A stretch of DNA of 64,000 bases, taken from an uncultured Bacteroides sp. GTDB lineage: Bacteria; Bacteroidota; Bacteroidia; Bacteroidales; UBA932. Positions 41,835 to 50,835 of the stretch are shown one piece after another (within the stretch, counting starts at the first letter, position 1; each line of letters begins with the position of its first letter). Made by a program: the position numbers and the translations under genes. The notes under the pieces are model-generated. The model had not been told where the DNA came from. It saw only the letters and a program-made list of their open reading frames with translations, and did no database searches. The stretch is taken from assembly GCA_945874355.1 (NCBI GenBank), contig CAMCGB010000007.1, positions 1 through 64,000 of the forward strand, written 5' to 3'.

Positions 41835-44435
41835 ATGGCGAAAACAGGAGAAGACACCCCGCTACTCAAGCAATATTTCAGCATAAAGGCCCAGCACCCT
41901 GAGGCCATTCTTCTATACAGGGTCGGGGATTTCTATGAAACCTACGCAGACGACGCCGTGACGGCGAGCAAGGTTCTGGGGCTGGTGCTCACCCGCCGCA
42001 GCAACGCCGACAAAGGCAGCACGCCTATGGCAGGCTTCCCCCATCACGCCATAGAAAACTATCTCCAGAAACTCATCCGGGCCGGCTACAAGGTGGCTGT
42101 ATGCGACCAGCTGGAAGACCCCAATCTGGTGAAAACCAAACTGGTGAAGCGTGGCGTCACCGAGATTCTGACTCCCGGAATCGCTTTCGGCGAAGGTATG
42201 CTGGACCAGAAGGAGAACAATTTCCTCTGCGCCCTGCTTCCCGACAGCAAGACTTCGCAGTGGGGAGCGGCCTTCCTCGATGCCAGCACAGGCACATTCA
42301 AGGTAGCCCAGGGGCAGGCCGGATATATTTCCACCCTCGTGTCTTCCTTCAACCCCAAGGAGATGGTCATCCGCAGGGAAGACGCCGCTGATGTCGAAGA
42401 GCTCTGCCCCCAGAGGTATCTTACACGGCTTGACGAATGGGCTTTCGTGTATGAGGCAGACGTGGAGAAGCTGAAGTCCCAGCTTAAGACCACAAGCCTC
42501 AAGGGCTTTGCGGTTGAGGTCTTCCCGCTTGCAGTGCGCTGCGCCGGAGCCCTGATTTTCTACCTCGAGCAGACCCAGCACAGTGGCCTCGGGAACATCT
42601 GCGAAATCTCCCGTATAGACGAGGGGAAGTTTGTGTGGATGGACCGCTTCACAGTCCGCAATCTCGAGCTGTTCAACAGCGGCGGGGGAGAAGGAGCTGT
42701 GTCGCTGGTCGATGTGATAGACAATTGCTGCACCCCTATGGGCTCCCGTCTTCTGCGAAGCTATCTGTCTATGCCTCTTGTAGATACGGCTGCAATAGAG
42801 AGCCGCCAGGATGTAGTTCAGGCTCTGTTTGATGACCCTTCCCTTCGGGATGAACTCCGGGACTCCCTTTCTAGGGTGGGCGATATGGAAAGGACCATCT
42901 CAAGGGTGGCCACCGGCAGGATACAGCCCCGCGAGCTGCTTCAACTGTCGCGCTCTCTGAGCAACATCTCCCCCATAAGGCAGCTTTGCGGCGGCAAGTG
43001 CGTTGCCCTGGACAAGAGGCTCTCCAAGCTCAAGGATACCGATGCGGTGATGGAGAAAATCCGCCTCACCCTCAAAGAAGACTGCGCCGCTGCCATAGGA
43101 AAGGGAGAAGTGGTTGCAGCAGGGGTAAACGAGGATCTGGACAGGCTCAGAAGCATACGCAACGGGGGCCGCGAGTACCTTGACTCGCTTCTCGAAAGGG
43201 AAATTCAAAACACTGGTATTCAGTCTCTTAAGATAGGAAGCAATAATGTTTTCGGGTACTATTTCGAGGTGCGGAACTCTTCGCGCGATATGGTGCCCCA
43301 GGATTGGATACGCAAGCAGACCCTGGTCAACGCAGAGCGCTATATAACAAAAGAGTTAAAGGACTACGAAGAGCAGATTCTCGGGGCGGAGGGAGAAATC
43401 TACCGCATTGAAACTGAGATATATGCATCCCTTGTCGCCTTTGTCCAGAAGTATATCAGGGACATTCAGGCCAACTGCGCCGTGACCTCCGACCTGGACG
43501 TGCTCTCGGGCTTTGCTTTCCTTGCCGAGAAGAACTCCTACTGCCGCCCCGTGGTGGACAAGAGCCTCTCCATAGACATTAAGGAGGGCAGGCATCCCGT
43601 CATCGAAACCCTTATGAAGGCGGGAGAAGAGTATGTGCCGAACGACATATTTATGGATAGCAAGAGCGACCAGATAATGATTCTGACGGGCCCGAATATG
43701 GCCGGAAAGTCCGCCCTGCTCCGCCAGACAGCCCTGATAGTGCTGATGGCCCAGATTGGCTCGTTCGTGCCCGCTTCAAGCGCCCATATAGGCTACTGCG
43801 ACAAGATCTTCACCCGTGTCGGGGCGAGCGACAACATCTCGCGCGGCGAATCGACCTTTATGGTGGAGATGCTGGAGACCGCTATGATTATGCACAACCT
43901 CTCCGCCCGCTCGCTTGTGCTCCTGGACGAGATCGGAAGGGGTACTTCGACCTACGACGGAATGTCGATTGCACGGGCCCTGGTGGAGTACCTGCATCAG
44001 AAGGGCAAGGGTGCCAAGACGCTGTTTGCCACTCATTATCACGAGCTTAACGACCTGGAGAAGCAGTATCCGAGAGTGAAGAACTACCATATCGCGGTTA
44101 AGGAGGAGGGGCGGCAGGTGCTGTTCCTCAGGAAGCTGTGTCCGGGAGGCGTGGCGCATAGCTTCGGACTTCACGTGGCCCGTATGGCGGGTATGCCCCA
44201 GGAGATTCTGGATGCGGCGGAGAAGAACCTGCGCGAGCTCGAAATCAGGGAGAAGCACGCGGGGAACCTGGACATCCAGGAGGACGGAAGCATGCAGCTG
44301 TCCTTCTTCCAGCTGGACGATCCCACCCTGTCGGCAGTCAAGGAGAAGCTCCAGAGCGCGGACCTCAACAATATGACTCCCCTCCAGGCGTTCGACCTTC
44401 TGAGGAGCCTCAAGGACGAGGTCGGAGCCAACTAG
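41835..44435 (+). CDS. mutS: DNA mismatch repair protein MutS
   Basis: 866 residues from the ATG at 41835. The mismatch-reading Phe-x-Glu is in RVGDFYETYADDA near residue 35. The lever/clamp region and the C-terminal ATPase are complete: Walker A TGPNMAGKSALLRQ (about 620), FMVEMLETAMIMHNLSARSLVLLDEIGRGTSTYDG (Walker B and dimer signature), and ATHYHELNDLE. The P-loop has MAGKS where many MutS have MGGKS. This is a full-length MutS1, not the MutS2 type. Its last four bases overlap the convergent NSS transporter gene. Confidence 0.97.
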   Translation: MAKTGEDTPLLKQYFSIKAQHPEAILLYRVGDFYETYADDAVTASKVLGLVLTRRSNADKGSTPMAGFPHHAIENYLQKLIRAGYKVAVCDQLEDPNLVKTKLVKRGVTEILTPGIAFGEGMLDQKENNFLCALLPDSKTSQWGAAFLDASTGTFKVAQGQAGYISTLVSSFNPKEMVIRREDAADVEELCPQRYLTRLDEWAFVYEADVEKLKSQLKTTSLKGFAVEVFPLAVRCAGALIFYLEQTQHSGLGNICEISRIDEGKFVWMDRFTVRNLELFNSGGGEGAVSLVDVIDNCCTPMGSRLLRSYLSMPLVDTAAIESRQDVVQALFDDPSLRDELRDSLSRVGDMERTISRVATGRIQPRELLQLSRSLSNISPIRQLCGGKCVALDKRLSKLKDTDAVMEKIRLTLKEDCAAAIGKGEVVAAGVNEDLDRLRSIRNGGREYLDSLLEREIQNTGIQSLKIGSNNVFGYYFEVRNSSRDMVPQDWIRKQTLVNAERYITKELKDYEEQILGAEGEIYRIETEIYASLVAFVQKYIRDIQANCAVTSDLDVLSGFAFLAEKNSYCRPVVDKSLSIDIKEGRHPVIETLMKAGEEYVPNDIFMDSKSDQIMILTGPNMAGKSALLRQTALIVLMAQIGSFVPASSAHIGYCDKIFTRVGASDNISRGESTFMVEMLETAMIMHNLSARSLVLLDEIGRGTSTYDGMSIARALVEYLHQKGKGAKTLFATHYHELNDLEKQYPRVKNYHIAVKEEGRQVLFLRKLCPGGVAHSFGLHVARMAGMPQEILDAAEKNLRELEIREKHAGNLDIQEDGSMQLSFFQLDDPTLSAVKEKLQSADLNNMTPLQAFDLLRSLKDEVGAN

Positions 44436-45763
44436 GACAGGAAGTTGGTGATGAAAATCAGAGTCACGGCGATGGGAGCGACCCATTTCAGAAGGAAGTA
44501 GAACACGCCCGAGAGCTTGCGGTTCAGGGGGTAGCGACCGTCGGAGCTGAACTCCGAGAGCACATCTTCCTTTTTCATCACCCAGCCGGCAAACACTACA
44601 AACAGCAGGGCTCCAAACATCATCAAATAGTTGGAAGTCAGGGTGTCACACAGCGAGAACAAGCGCGGGAAATATGCGCACAGGGCTCCGAGCGCCCAGA
44701 CTCCAAGGAAAATGCAGACCACCGACTTGCGGCGGCTAAGTCCTTTCTCCTCAACCAGATAAGCCACACCCACCTCAAACATCGAGATAGCCGACGACAG
44801 GGCCGCAAAGCAAATCGCGGCGAAGAAGAGTATGGCCACCACGCTGCTGATCCAGGGGGCGGCGGAGCCCATCTTGCAGAAGATGAAAGGCACGGTCTCG
44901 AAAATCAGGGCAGGTCCCGCGCCGGGCTCGATTCCGGCGGCAAAGACTGCGGGCATGACCGCGAAGCCTGCAATCAGGGCGAAGAGAAGGTCAAAGACGG
45001 TGGTCCCGACGCCGGAAACCAGTATGTTCTCCTTTGGGCTTATGTATGAGGAATATGTCAGGACTGTGCCCACTCCGAGCGAAAGGGAGAAAAAGCTCTG
45101 CCCGAGAGCCGAAGCGAGGGCCTTGGGAGTAAGCAGGCTGAAGTCAGGCTTGAGCAGGTAATCCACGCCCGCACGCGCTCCGGGAAGGGAGAGGGAGTAG
45201 ATTGCCATAGAGACTATCAGGCAGAACAGCAGGGGCATAGTGACCTTGTTGAACTTCTCGATTCCGGACTTAACTCCCAGGATAACTATAATGGCACAGA
45301 GCAGCAGAAAGCCCGTGTGAAAAACCAGGGGAAGGAAGGGATGGGATGTGAAAGCGGCGAACTGGGCGCGTACATTATCCGGGTCGGCATTTACAAATGC
45401 GCCTCCGAAGGCCTTGAAGAGGTATTCTATCGACCAGCCTCCTACGACGCTGTAAAACGAAAGGATGATAAGGGGCGAAAGGACGGTCAGCAGCGAGAGC
45501 GAGGACCAGGTGCGGCCCTTTGAGAGCTTGCGCAGGGCACCGAAAGTATTGGAGCGGGAGCGCCGTCCGATGATGGACTCGGAAAGCATTATGGGCAGGG
45601 AAATGAGCAGGCTGAAGGCCAGATAGACTATGATGAAGGCCGCGCCGCCGTACTCCCCTACCATATAGGGGAAACGCCAGATGTTGCCCAGACCTATGGC
45701 TGAGCCTGCAAGGGCAAGTATGGCAGTGAGGTTGCTTGCGAAGTTTTCTCTATTGCTTTCCAT
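44432..45763 (-). CDS. NSS-family sodium-dependent transporter (first)
   Basis: 443 residues. TM1 motif GSAIGLGNIWRFPYMVGEYGGAAF is the neurotransmitter:sodium symporter signature with the unwound helix that binds substrate and Na+. About 11-12 helices follow, with GIEPGAGPALIFETVPFIF and a late WVMKKEDVLSEFSSDG loop. It likely imports an amino acid or an amine with sodium. It lies one base downstream of a close paralogue and is co-transcribed with it. It overlaps mutS by four bases tail to tail. Confidence 0.94.
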   Translation of the reverse strand: MESNRENFASNLTAILALAGSAIGLGNIWRFPYMVGEYGGAAFIIVYLAFSLLISLPIMLSESIIGRRSRSNTFGALRKLSKGRTWSSLSLLTVLSPLIILSFYSVVGGWSIEYLFKAFGGAFVNADPDNVRAQFAAFTSHPFLPLVFHTGFLLLCAIIVILGVKSGIEKFNKVTMPLLFCLIVSMAIYSLSLPGARAGVDYLLKPDFSLLTPKALASALGQSFFSLSLGVGTVLTYSSYISPKENILVSGVGTTVFDLLFALIAGFAVMPAVFAAGIEPGAGPALIFETVPFIFCKMGSAAPWISSVVAILFFAAICFAALSSAISMFEVGVAYLVEEKGLSRRKSVVCIFLGVWALGALCAYFPRLFSLCDTLTSNYLMMFGALLFVVFAGWVMKKEDVLSEFSSDGRYPLNRKLSGVFYFLLKWVAPIAVTLIFITNFLS

Positions 45764-45764
45764 A

Positions 45765-47102
45765 TTACAGTATGAAGTTGCTTATGAATATGAGCAGCAC
45801 TGCTGCGGGGGCTATCCATTTGATTAAGAAATAGATGACGGGGAAGAGCTTATCGGCCTGCCTGATGGTCCGGGAGTTGGTCACTTCGTCCTCAACGTCC
45901 TCCTTTTTCATAACCCAGCCCACGAAGATGACTACAAGGAAGGCGAGCAGGAGCAGCAGGATATTGGAGCAGAGGTAGTCAAAGCCGTCAAACACAGAGC
46001 TTTTCAGGGCGCAGAGCACGCCGGCACCTCCGCACAGCAGGTAGAGGATGGCGACGGCAAGCGGCCTTTTGAGGGAGAATTTCTCGACCAGGAAGGCCGC
46101 GCCGACCTCAAGCAGGGAGATGCAGGAAGTCATAGCCGCAATCACGATGGCAAAGAAAAAGAGAGCCGAGATCACGGCACTGAGCACGGGCAAGGACGAG
46201 GACATAGTCGAGAAGATGTAGGGAACGCTTTTGAAAATCAGGCCCGGACCTGCTCCAGGCTCTATACCGGCGGCGAAAACTGCGGGCATAATGGCAAAGC
46301 CTGCCAGGATGGCGAAAAGCAGGTCGGAGATGGCAGTTCCGCTCGATGCGGCAAGCAGGTTCTCATCCTTCTTGACATAGGAACCATAGGTGATGATGGC
46401 TCCCATTCCAAGGGACAGGGAGTAGAAACTCTGGCCCAGGGCGAAGGCGAAAGAGCGCGGGGTCAGTTGACTGAAATCAGGCTTGAAGAGGTAGCTCACG
46501 CCTTTGCTTGCACCCGGGAGACTGATTGAGTATATGGCAATTACGACTATCAGGATGAATAGCAGGGGAAGGGTGACTTTGCTGAATTTTTCGATTCCGG
46601 ACCTGACTCCACCCGCCACGATAACAGCGCAGAGGAAGAGGAAGAGCAGGTGCATCGACACGTTCTCGAAGCCCGAGGAGACGATTGAGTCAAAAATAGA
46701 GCTGACCTGCGTAGGAGCGGTCTTGACGAAGGTCATTGTGCAGGACTTGAAGAAGAAGTCCAGCGACCAGCCTCCGATGACACTATAGTACGAGGCGATT
46801 ATCAGCGGGATGGCTATGGACAGGACGCCGGCAGCTTTCCAGAAGCGGGAGCCGGAGCTGAGGCGGCTGAAGGCCTGGCTGGCGTTGCTGCGGCTGCGTC
46901 TTCCTATCACCACTTCGGAGAGGAACACAGGAAGCGAGACGATAAGGGTGCAGAGCACATACACGACGATAAAGGCGGCCCCACCGTGCTCCCCTACCAT
47001 ATAAGGGAAGCGCCAGATGTTGCCAAGGCCAATGGCAGAGCCCGCCATCGCCAGAATCACGGCAACGCGGCCCCCGAAAGACTCTCTTTTCAAAGCAGCC
47101 AT
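45765..47102 (-). CDS. NSS-family sodium-dependent transporter (second)
   Basis: 445 residues from the ATG at 47100-47102; an in-frame TTG at 47114 is less likely. The same TM1 signature (GSAIGLGNIWRFPYMVGEHGG) and overall layout as the downstream gene, with enough divergence in TM3-TM8 to suggest different substrates. Tandem NSS paralogues could be a functional pair or transporters of related amino acids. The 3'-proximal repeat copy at 47150 lies just upstream, between this gene and folA. Confidence 0.94.
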   Translation of the reverse strand: MAALKRESFGGRVAVILAMAGSAIGLGNIWRFPYMVGEHGGAAFIVVYVLCTLIVSLPVFLSEVVIGRRSRSNASQAFSRLSSGSRFWKAAGVLSIAIPLIIASYYSVIGGWSLDFFFKSCTMTFVKTAPTQVSSIFDSIVSSGFENVSMHLLFLFLCAVIVAGGVRSGIEKFSKVTLPLLFILIVVIAIYSISLPGASKGVSYLFKPDFSQLTPRSFAFALGQSFYSLSLGMGAIITYGSYVKKDENLLAASSGTAISDLLFAILAGFAIMPAVFAAGIEPGAGPGLIFKSVPYIFSTMSSSLPVLSAVISALFFFAIVIAAMTSCISLLEVGAAFLVEKFSLKRPLAVAILYLLCGGAGVLCALKSSVFDGFDYLCSNILLLLLAFLVVIFVGWVMKKEDVEDEVTNSRTIRQADKLFPVIYFLIKWIAPAAVLLIFISNFIL

Positions 47103-47149
47103 AACGAATAGCAATACTTATTTTTATACCAACTAACCAATTATATTTT

Positions 47150-47258
47150 GTCATTTCGAGCGCAGCCGAGAAATCCAGATCTCTCCGCGCGCTACGCTTG
47201 GTCGAGATGACAGGGTTGTCATTTCGAGCGAAGCACGAAGTGCGAAGTCGAGAAATCT
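47150..47258. repeat. Dispersed palindromic repeat, copy B (three half-units)
   Basis: Right-type half GTCATTTCGAGC...GAGAAATC at 47150-47175, left-type half AGATCTCTCCGCGCG...GGTCGAGATGACA at 47177-47211, and another right-type half at 47218-47258. Two half-units are thus in tandem-inverted order. The last half-unit shares two bases with the TAG stop codon of folA (47257-47259 on the minus strand). Confidence 0.85.
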
Positions 47259-47775
47259 ATCCCCGGCCCGCGCTCCGCTCCAGCACCACGGACTCGAACT
47301 CCAGCCCGCTCCCCTCATCAGTTTGCCTTGCGGAGCGGCTAATCTCCCTCCAATCCAGCCTGCGGTAATCCGGGAAGAAGGCATCGGGGCCTTCCACCTC
47401 GGTATCTACCAATGTAATATACAGTCTGTCAATGCTTTCAAGCGCAGAATCATAGAGCCTTGCTCCCCCGATGACAAATACCTCCGCTTCTTCTTTGCAA
47501 AGCTCAAGCGCCTCCTCCAGGCTCCGGCAGCACTGAAGCGAAGTGCCTTCCTTCAAAGGAGCGTCGTACTCCAGAGGGCGGGAGGTGAGCACAATATTGC
47601 GCCTTTGGGGCAAGGGGCGGCCCAGGGAAGCGAAGGTGTTGCGGCCCATAATCACGCTGTGGCCACCCGTCACCCTTTTAAAGTACTTCAGGTCTTCGCT
47701 TATGTGCCAGGGCATACCCCCTCCCTTCCCTATTGCAAGGTTCCGGTCAACTGCAACTATTGCACTGATAGTCAT
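47257..47775 (-). CDS. folA: Dihydrofolate reductase
   Basis: 172 residues. ISAIVAVDRNLAIGKGGGMPWHISEDLKYFKRVTGG carries the substrate site with the conserved acidic residue after WHISE. NADPH-binding elements are VIMGRNTFASLGRPLPQRRNIVLTS and VFVIGGARLYDSAL. It reduces dihydrofolate, which thyA upstream produces, so the two genes form a folate/thymidylate unit. The stop codon TAG is formed at the edge of repeat copy B, and the last residues (SAGRG) are probably junction-derived. Confidence 0.96.
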   Translation of the reverse strand: MTISAIVAVDRNLAIGKGGGMPWHISEDLKYFKRVTGGHSVIMGRNTFASLGRPLPQRRNIVLTSRPLEYDAPLKEGTSLQCCRSLEEALELCKEEAEVFVIGGARLYDSALESIDRLYITLVDTEVEGPDAFFPDYRRLDWREISRSARQTDEGSGLEFESVVLERSAGRG

Positions 47776-47804
47776 TGTTTTATACTATTATATACGTTTT
47801 TAAA

Positions 47805-47872
47805 AGATCTCTCCGCGCGCTCCGCTTGGTCGAGATGACAAGGTTGTCATTTCGAGCGAAGCCGAGAAATCT
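47805..47872. repeat. Dispersed palindromic repeat, copy C
   Basis: A compact full palindrome: AGATCTCTCCGCGCG...GGTCGAGATGACA and GTCATTTCGAGCGAAGCCGAGAAATCT. It fills most of the 95 bases between thyA and folA and shares two bases with the thyA stop codon TAG. Transcribed within the operon, it would fold into a long hairpin between the two cistrons. Confidence 0.88.
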
Positions 47873-48665
47873 ACACCGCCACGGGCGCCTTGATGGCCGG
47901 CCAGGGGTCATAGCCCTCAAGAGTAAAATCCTCATACTTGAAGTCGAACACACTCTTCACCTCCGGATTGAGCCTCATACGGGGAAGCGGCCTCGGGGTG
48001 CGCGACAACTGCTCCTTAACCTGCTCAAAATGATTCAGATAGATATGCGTATCGCCCGTAGTATGGATAAACTCCCCACACTCCAGGCCGCAGCTCTGGG
48101 CTATCATCATTGTCAGAAGGGCATACGAAGCTATGTTGAACGGCACTCCGAGGAAGGTGTCGGCGCTGCGCTGATAAAGCTGGCAGGAGAGCTTACCCTC
48201 CGCCACATAAAACTGGAAGAGGCAGTGGCAGGGAGGAAGGGCCATCTGGTCCACCTCACCCGGATTCCAGGCACACACGAGCATACGGCGCGAATCGGGA
48301 TGATTGCGTATCAGGTCTATGACATTGCTCAGCTGGTCTATGCTCCTGCCGTCGGGGGCCGGATAGCTGCGCCACTGGTGGCCGTACACGGGGCCGAGGT
48401 CTCCGTTCTCGTCGGCCCATTCATCCCAGATGGTAACCTTGTGGTCCTGAAGGTACTTGACATTGGTGTCGCCCTTTATGAACCACAGAAGCTCGTATAT
48501 GATTGATTTGAGATGGACCTTCTTGGTGGTCAGCAGAGGGAATCCCTCCGAGAGGTCGAAGCGCATCTGGTGGCCGAAAATGCTTTTGGTCCCCACTCCG
48601 GTGCGGTCCGTCTTGACCACCCCTTTGTCCATTATCTCCTGCAACAGGTCCAGGTATTGTCTCAT
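47871..48665 (-). CDS. thyA: Thymidylate synthase (ThyA type)
   Basis: 264 residues, the same length as the E. coli enzyme. Motifs: [19 protein letters not shown] (phosphate-binding Arg), [28 protein letters not shown], the nucleophile Cys in [32 protein letters not shown], and the C-terminal IKAPVAV. It makes dTMP from dUMP with methylene-tetrahydrofolate, leaving dihydrofolate for the folA product encoded next. The stop TAG overlaps repeat copy C. Confidence 0.98.
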   Translation of the reverse strand: MRQYLDLLQEIMDKGVVKTDRTGVGTKSIFGHQMRFDLSEGFPLLTTKKVHLKSIIYELLWFIKGDTNVKYLQDHKVTIWDEWADENGDLGPVYGHQWRSYPAPDGRSIDQLSNVIDLIRNHPDSRRMLVCAWNPGEVDQMALPPCHCLFQFYVAEGKLSCQLYQRSADTFLGVPFNIASYALLTMMIAQSCGLECGEFIHTTGDTHIYLNHFEQVKEQLSRTPRPLPRMRLNPEVKSVFDFKYEDFTLEGYDPWPAIKAPVAV

Positions 48666-48685
48666 CTGTCTGATTTTATATTGTT

Positions 48686-49744
48686 CTATTCGCCGTCCTC
48701 GCTCACTGAGAATGCGAAGATTATGGCCTCATGGAAGGTCTTCCCGGCTTTCAGGGTCGTGCTGGGGAAGTCCTCGTGGTTCGGGCTGTCGGGGAAATGC
48801 TGGCACTCAATGGCCACTCCGCTGTAGTCGCCGTACTTTCTGAGCCTTTTGCCCACAGGGCAGCCCTCCAGCCAGTTGCCGGTGTAGATCTGCACTCCGG
48901 GCTGGGTGGTATATACGCTCAACTTCCTGCCGCTGCGCTTCGAGAACAGCTCGGCCGCCTTCTGCAGCTGGCCTTCTACATATCCGTCCACCAGATAGCA
49001 GGCGTCGTAACCCTTGCCGTAGTTAAGGGCCGGAAAATCCTTCTTGATGTCCTTTCCGAGGCTCTTGTAGCGGCGGAAATCCATCGGGGTGCCCTTGACT
49101 GCTTCGGGCTCGCCGAGAGGAATGAGGCTGCTGTCCGTAGGAAGATATGCTCCCGCGTTGAGCCTCAGGCTGTGGCGCAGTATGTTCTTGCTTCCGTCGA
49201 GGTTGAAATAGGCGTGGTTGGTGAGGTTCACAATGGTATCCTTGTCGCTCTTTGCGGTGAAGGTAAGCCTAAGCTCGCAGTCTTCGCTCCACTCGTAACG
49301 CGCTACGACTACCATATTGCCGGGATAACCCATCTCGCCGTCAGCGGCTACATATTTGAACTCTACTCCGTCCTTTCTCTTCCTGGACTCCCATACCTTG
49401 TTCTGGAAGCCTTCAGGGCCGCCGTGAAGGTGATTGGGGCCGTTATTTATGGGGAGGGTGTATTCCACTCCGTCCAGGCTGAATTTGCCATTGGCTATGC
49501 GGTTGGCGTACCTGCCGGGGCACTTTCCCATACAGGGGCCGTCGGCTATATAGCTTTCGCCCTTCATATATCCCAGGACCACGTCACCCATCTTGCCGTT
49601 GCGGTCGGGGACATTGATGCTGACGATGGCGGCGCCGATGTTGCAAACGGTCGCGCTCGCGCCCTTTGAGTTGGTCATCGTGTATTTGTAAACCGGTGTG
49701 GAGTCCTCGAGTCGGGTCCAGAGTTTTCTTTTGATGGTAGTCAT
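48686..49744 (-). CDS. galM: Aldose 1-epimerase (galactose mutarotase)
   Basis: 352 residues. [14 protein letters not shown] and [11 protein letters not shown] carry the two catalytic-site His residues, and [21 protein letters not shown] the catalytic Glu. No signal peptide, so cytoplasmic. It interconverts alpha and beta anomers of glucose or galactose. It lies 12 bases downstream of the thioredoxin-fold lipoprotein gene and 20 bases upstream of thyA on the same strand, so it may be part of one long message with them. Confidence 0.95.
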   Translation of the reverse strand: MTTIKRKLWTRLEDSTPVYKYTMTNSKGASATVCNIGAAIVSINVPDRNGKMGDVVLGYMKGESYIADGPCMGKCPGRYANRIANGKFSLDGVEYTLPINNGPNHLHGGPEGFQNKVWESRKRKDGVEFKYVAADGEMGYPGNMVVVARYEWSEDCELRLTFTAKSDKDTIVNLTNHAYFNLDGSKNILRHSLRLNAGAYLPTDSSLIPLGEPEAVKGTPMDFRRYKSLGKDIKKDFPALNYGKGYDACYLVDGYVEGQLQKAAELFSKRSGRKLSVYTTQPGVQIYTGNWLEGCPVGKRLRKYGDYSGVAIECQHFPDSPNHEDFPSTTLKAGKTFHEAIIFAFSVSEDGE

Positions 49745-49756
49745 ATATTATGTGAT

Positions 49757-50827
49757 TTAATTGTTTTGCTCTTTGGTTTGCTGGGCGTCCAGGAAGGCGA
49801 GTATCCTTTCCACCGGGGCATCCTTAAGCAAGATACGATGCTCAGAGTCAAGCAGATAGACCGAAGGGATGGCTCGCACGAAGTAGAGCTCGTCGGAATT
49901 GATGACGCCCTTGTAGTCGTAGGCGTTGATCCAGTTGCGGGGGTACTCCTTCTCGTACGAAAGCCAGGTGTCTATCTCCTCGTCGATGTAGATATTGACT
50001 ATTGCCAGGCGGCCAGACTGAATCATAGAATCAAGATAAGTCCTTGAGCATAAAGCGTCTATAATGTCCTTGCAGCTTTGGCATCCGGGATTGCTGAAAA
50101 AGAGGATAATGTGCCCGGCGTGGACACTGTTCAGGTTCCCGATGCGGCCGCGGGCGTCTTTGAAGCTGAAGTCGGGAGCGGTGCTCATATAGGGGTTGAG
50201 CGAGCACATTGTCTGTTCGAAGCGGTAGCCGGGCCGCTTTTCGTCGGCGGTAAGTGGGCTGTCCACCAGCGCGCTGACAAAGGGGAGGTAGAGGTCTTCG
50301 CTGCGCCAGATTGAATTGGGGTCATAGAGGAAGCCGCAGACCATCTGGGTCATAGTCTCGTAGAAAGCACCACCCTGCACTTTCGCCTCCGGGTTGTCGG
50401 ATTCTATAGTGTCGCCGCCCCTTTCGCTTTGTGCTTCCCGGAAGAGGCGCATCTGGGCAGCAGCGATGAGGTCATACAGCTGCGCAACGTCCCTGGAGGC
50501 TTCTTCGATGCTGAGAGAGTGGATTATCTGCATATAGGCGGCCATATGTTCGCGCACGTCGTTGAGCCTGACACCCACTACGTGGGCAGAGTCGGTGCGG
50601 CCGCTGAGGGAGCAGAAGCTCTCCCAGTAATGCTCTCCAAGCCAGCGGATTATATCTCCCTCGTCGGTAAGCATTGAGGGCGGTTTGGGGACAGGGAATT
50701 CTTTGGGGCTCACTGTGGCGGCGGTGCGGCCGGTATTTCTCTGACGGCAGCTCTGCAGGGAGGCTATCAGGCAGACTATTACGGTCAGCGTTACTGCATA
50801 ACGCGATATTATGGCTCTAATGCTCAT
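49757..50827 (-). CDS. DUF5106/thioredoxin-fold lipoprotein
   Basis: 356 residues from the ATG at 50825-50827; the longer frame to 50971 overlaps the upstream gene and lacks a signal. Signal and lipobox IVCLIASLQSC. An N-terminal helical region of DUF5106 type (about 30-215) precedes a thioredoxin-like domain (about 225-345) with IILFFSNPGCQSCKDIID, i.e. a CxxC active site, and a cis-Pro candidate in VRAIPSVYLLD. Such proteins are envelope thiol-disulfide reductases or TlpA-like proteins of Bacteroidota. The target is unknown. Followed closely by galM. Confidence 0.85.
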   Translation of the reverse strand: MSIRAIISRYAVTLTVIVCLIASLQSCRQRNTGRTAATVSPKEFPVPKPPSMLTDEGDIIRWLGEHYWESFCSLSGRTDSAHVVGVRLNDVREHMAAYMQIIHSLSIEEASRDVAQLYDLIAAAQMRLFREAQSERGGDTIESDNPEAKVQGGAFYETMTQMVCGFLYDPNSIWRSEDLYLPFVSALVDSPLTADEKRPGYRFEQTMCSLNPYMSTAPDFSFKDARGRIGNLNSVHAGHIILFFSNPGCQSCKDIIDALCSRTYLDSMIQSGRLAIVNIYIDEEIDTWLSYEKEYPRNWINAYDYKGVINSDELYFVRAIPSVYLLDSEHRILLKDAPVERILAFLDAQQTKEQNN

Positions 50828-50835
50828 ATTCAGAT

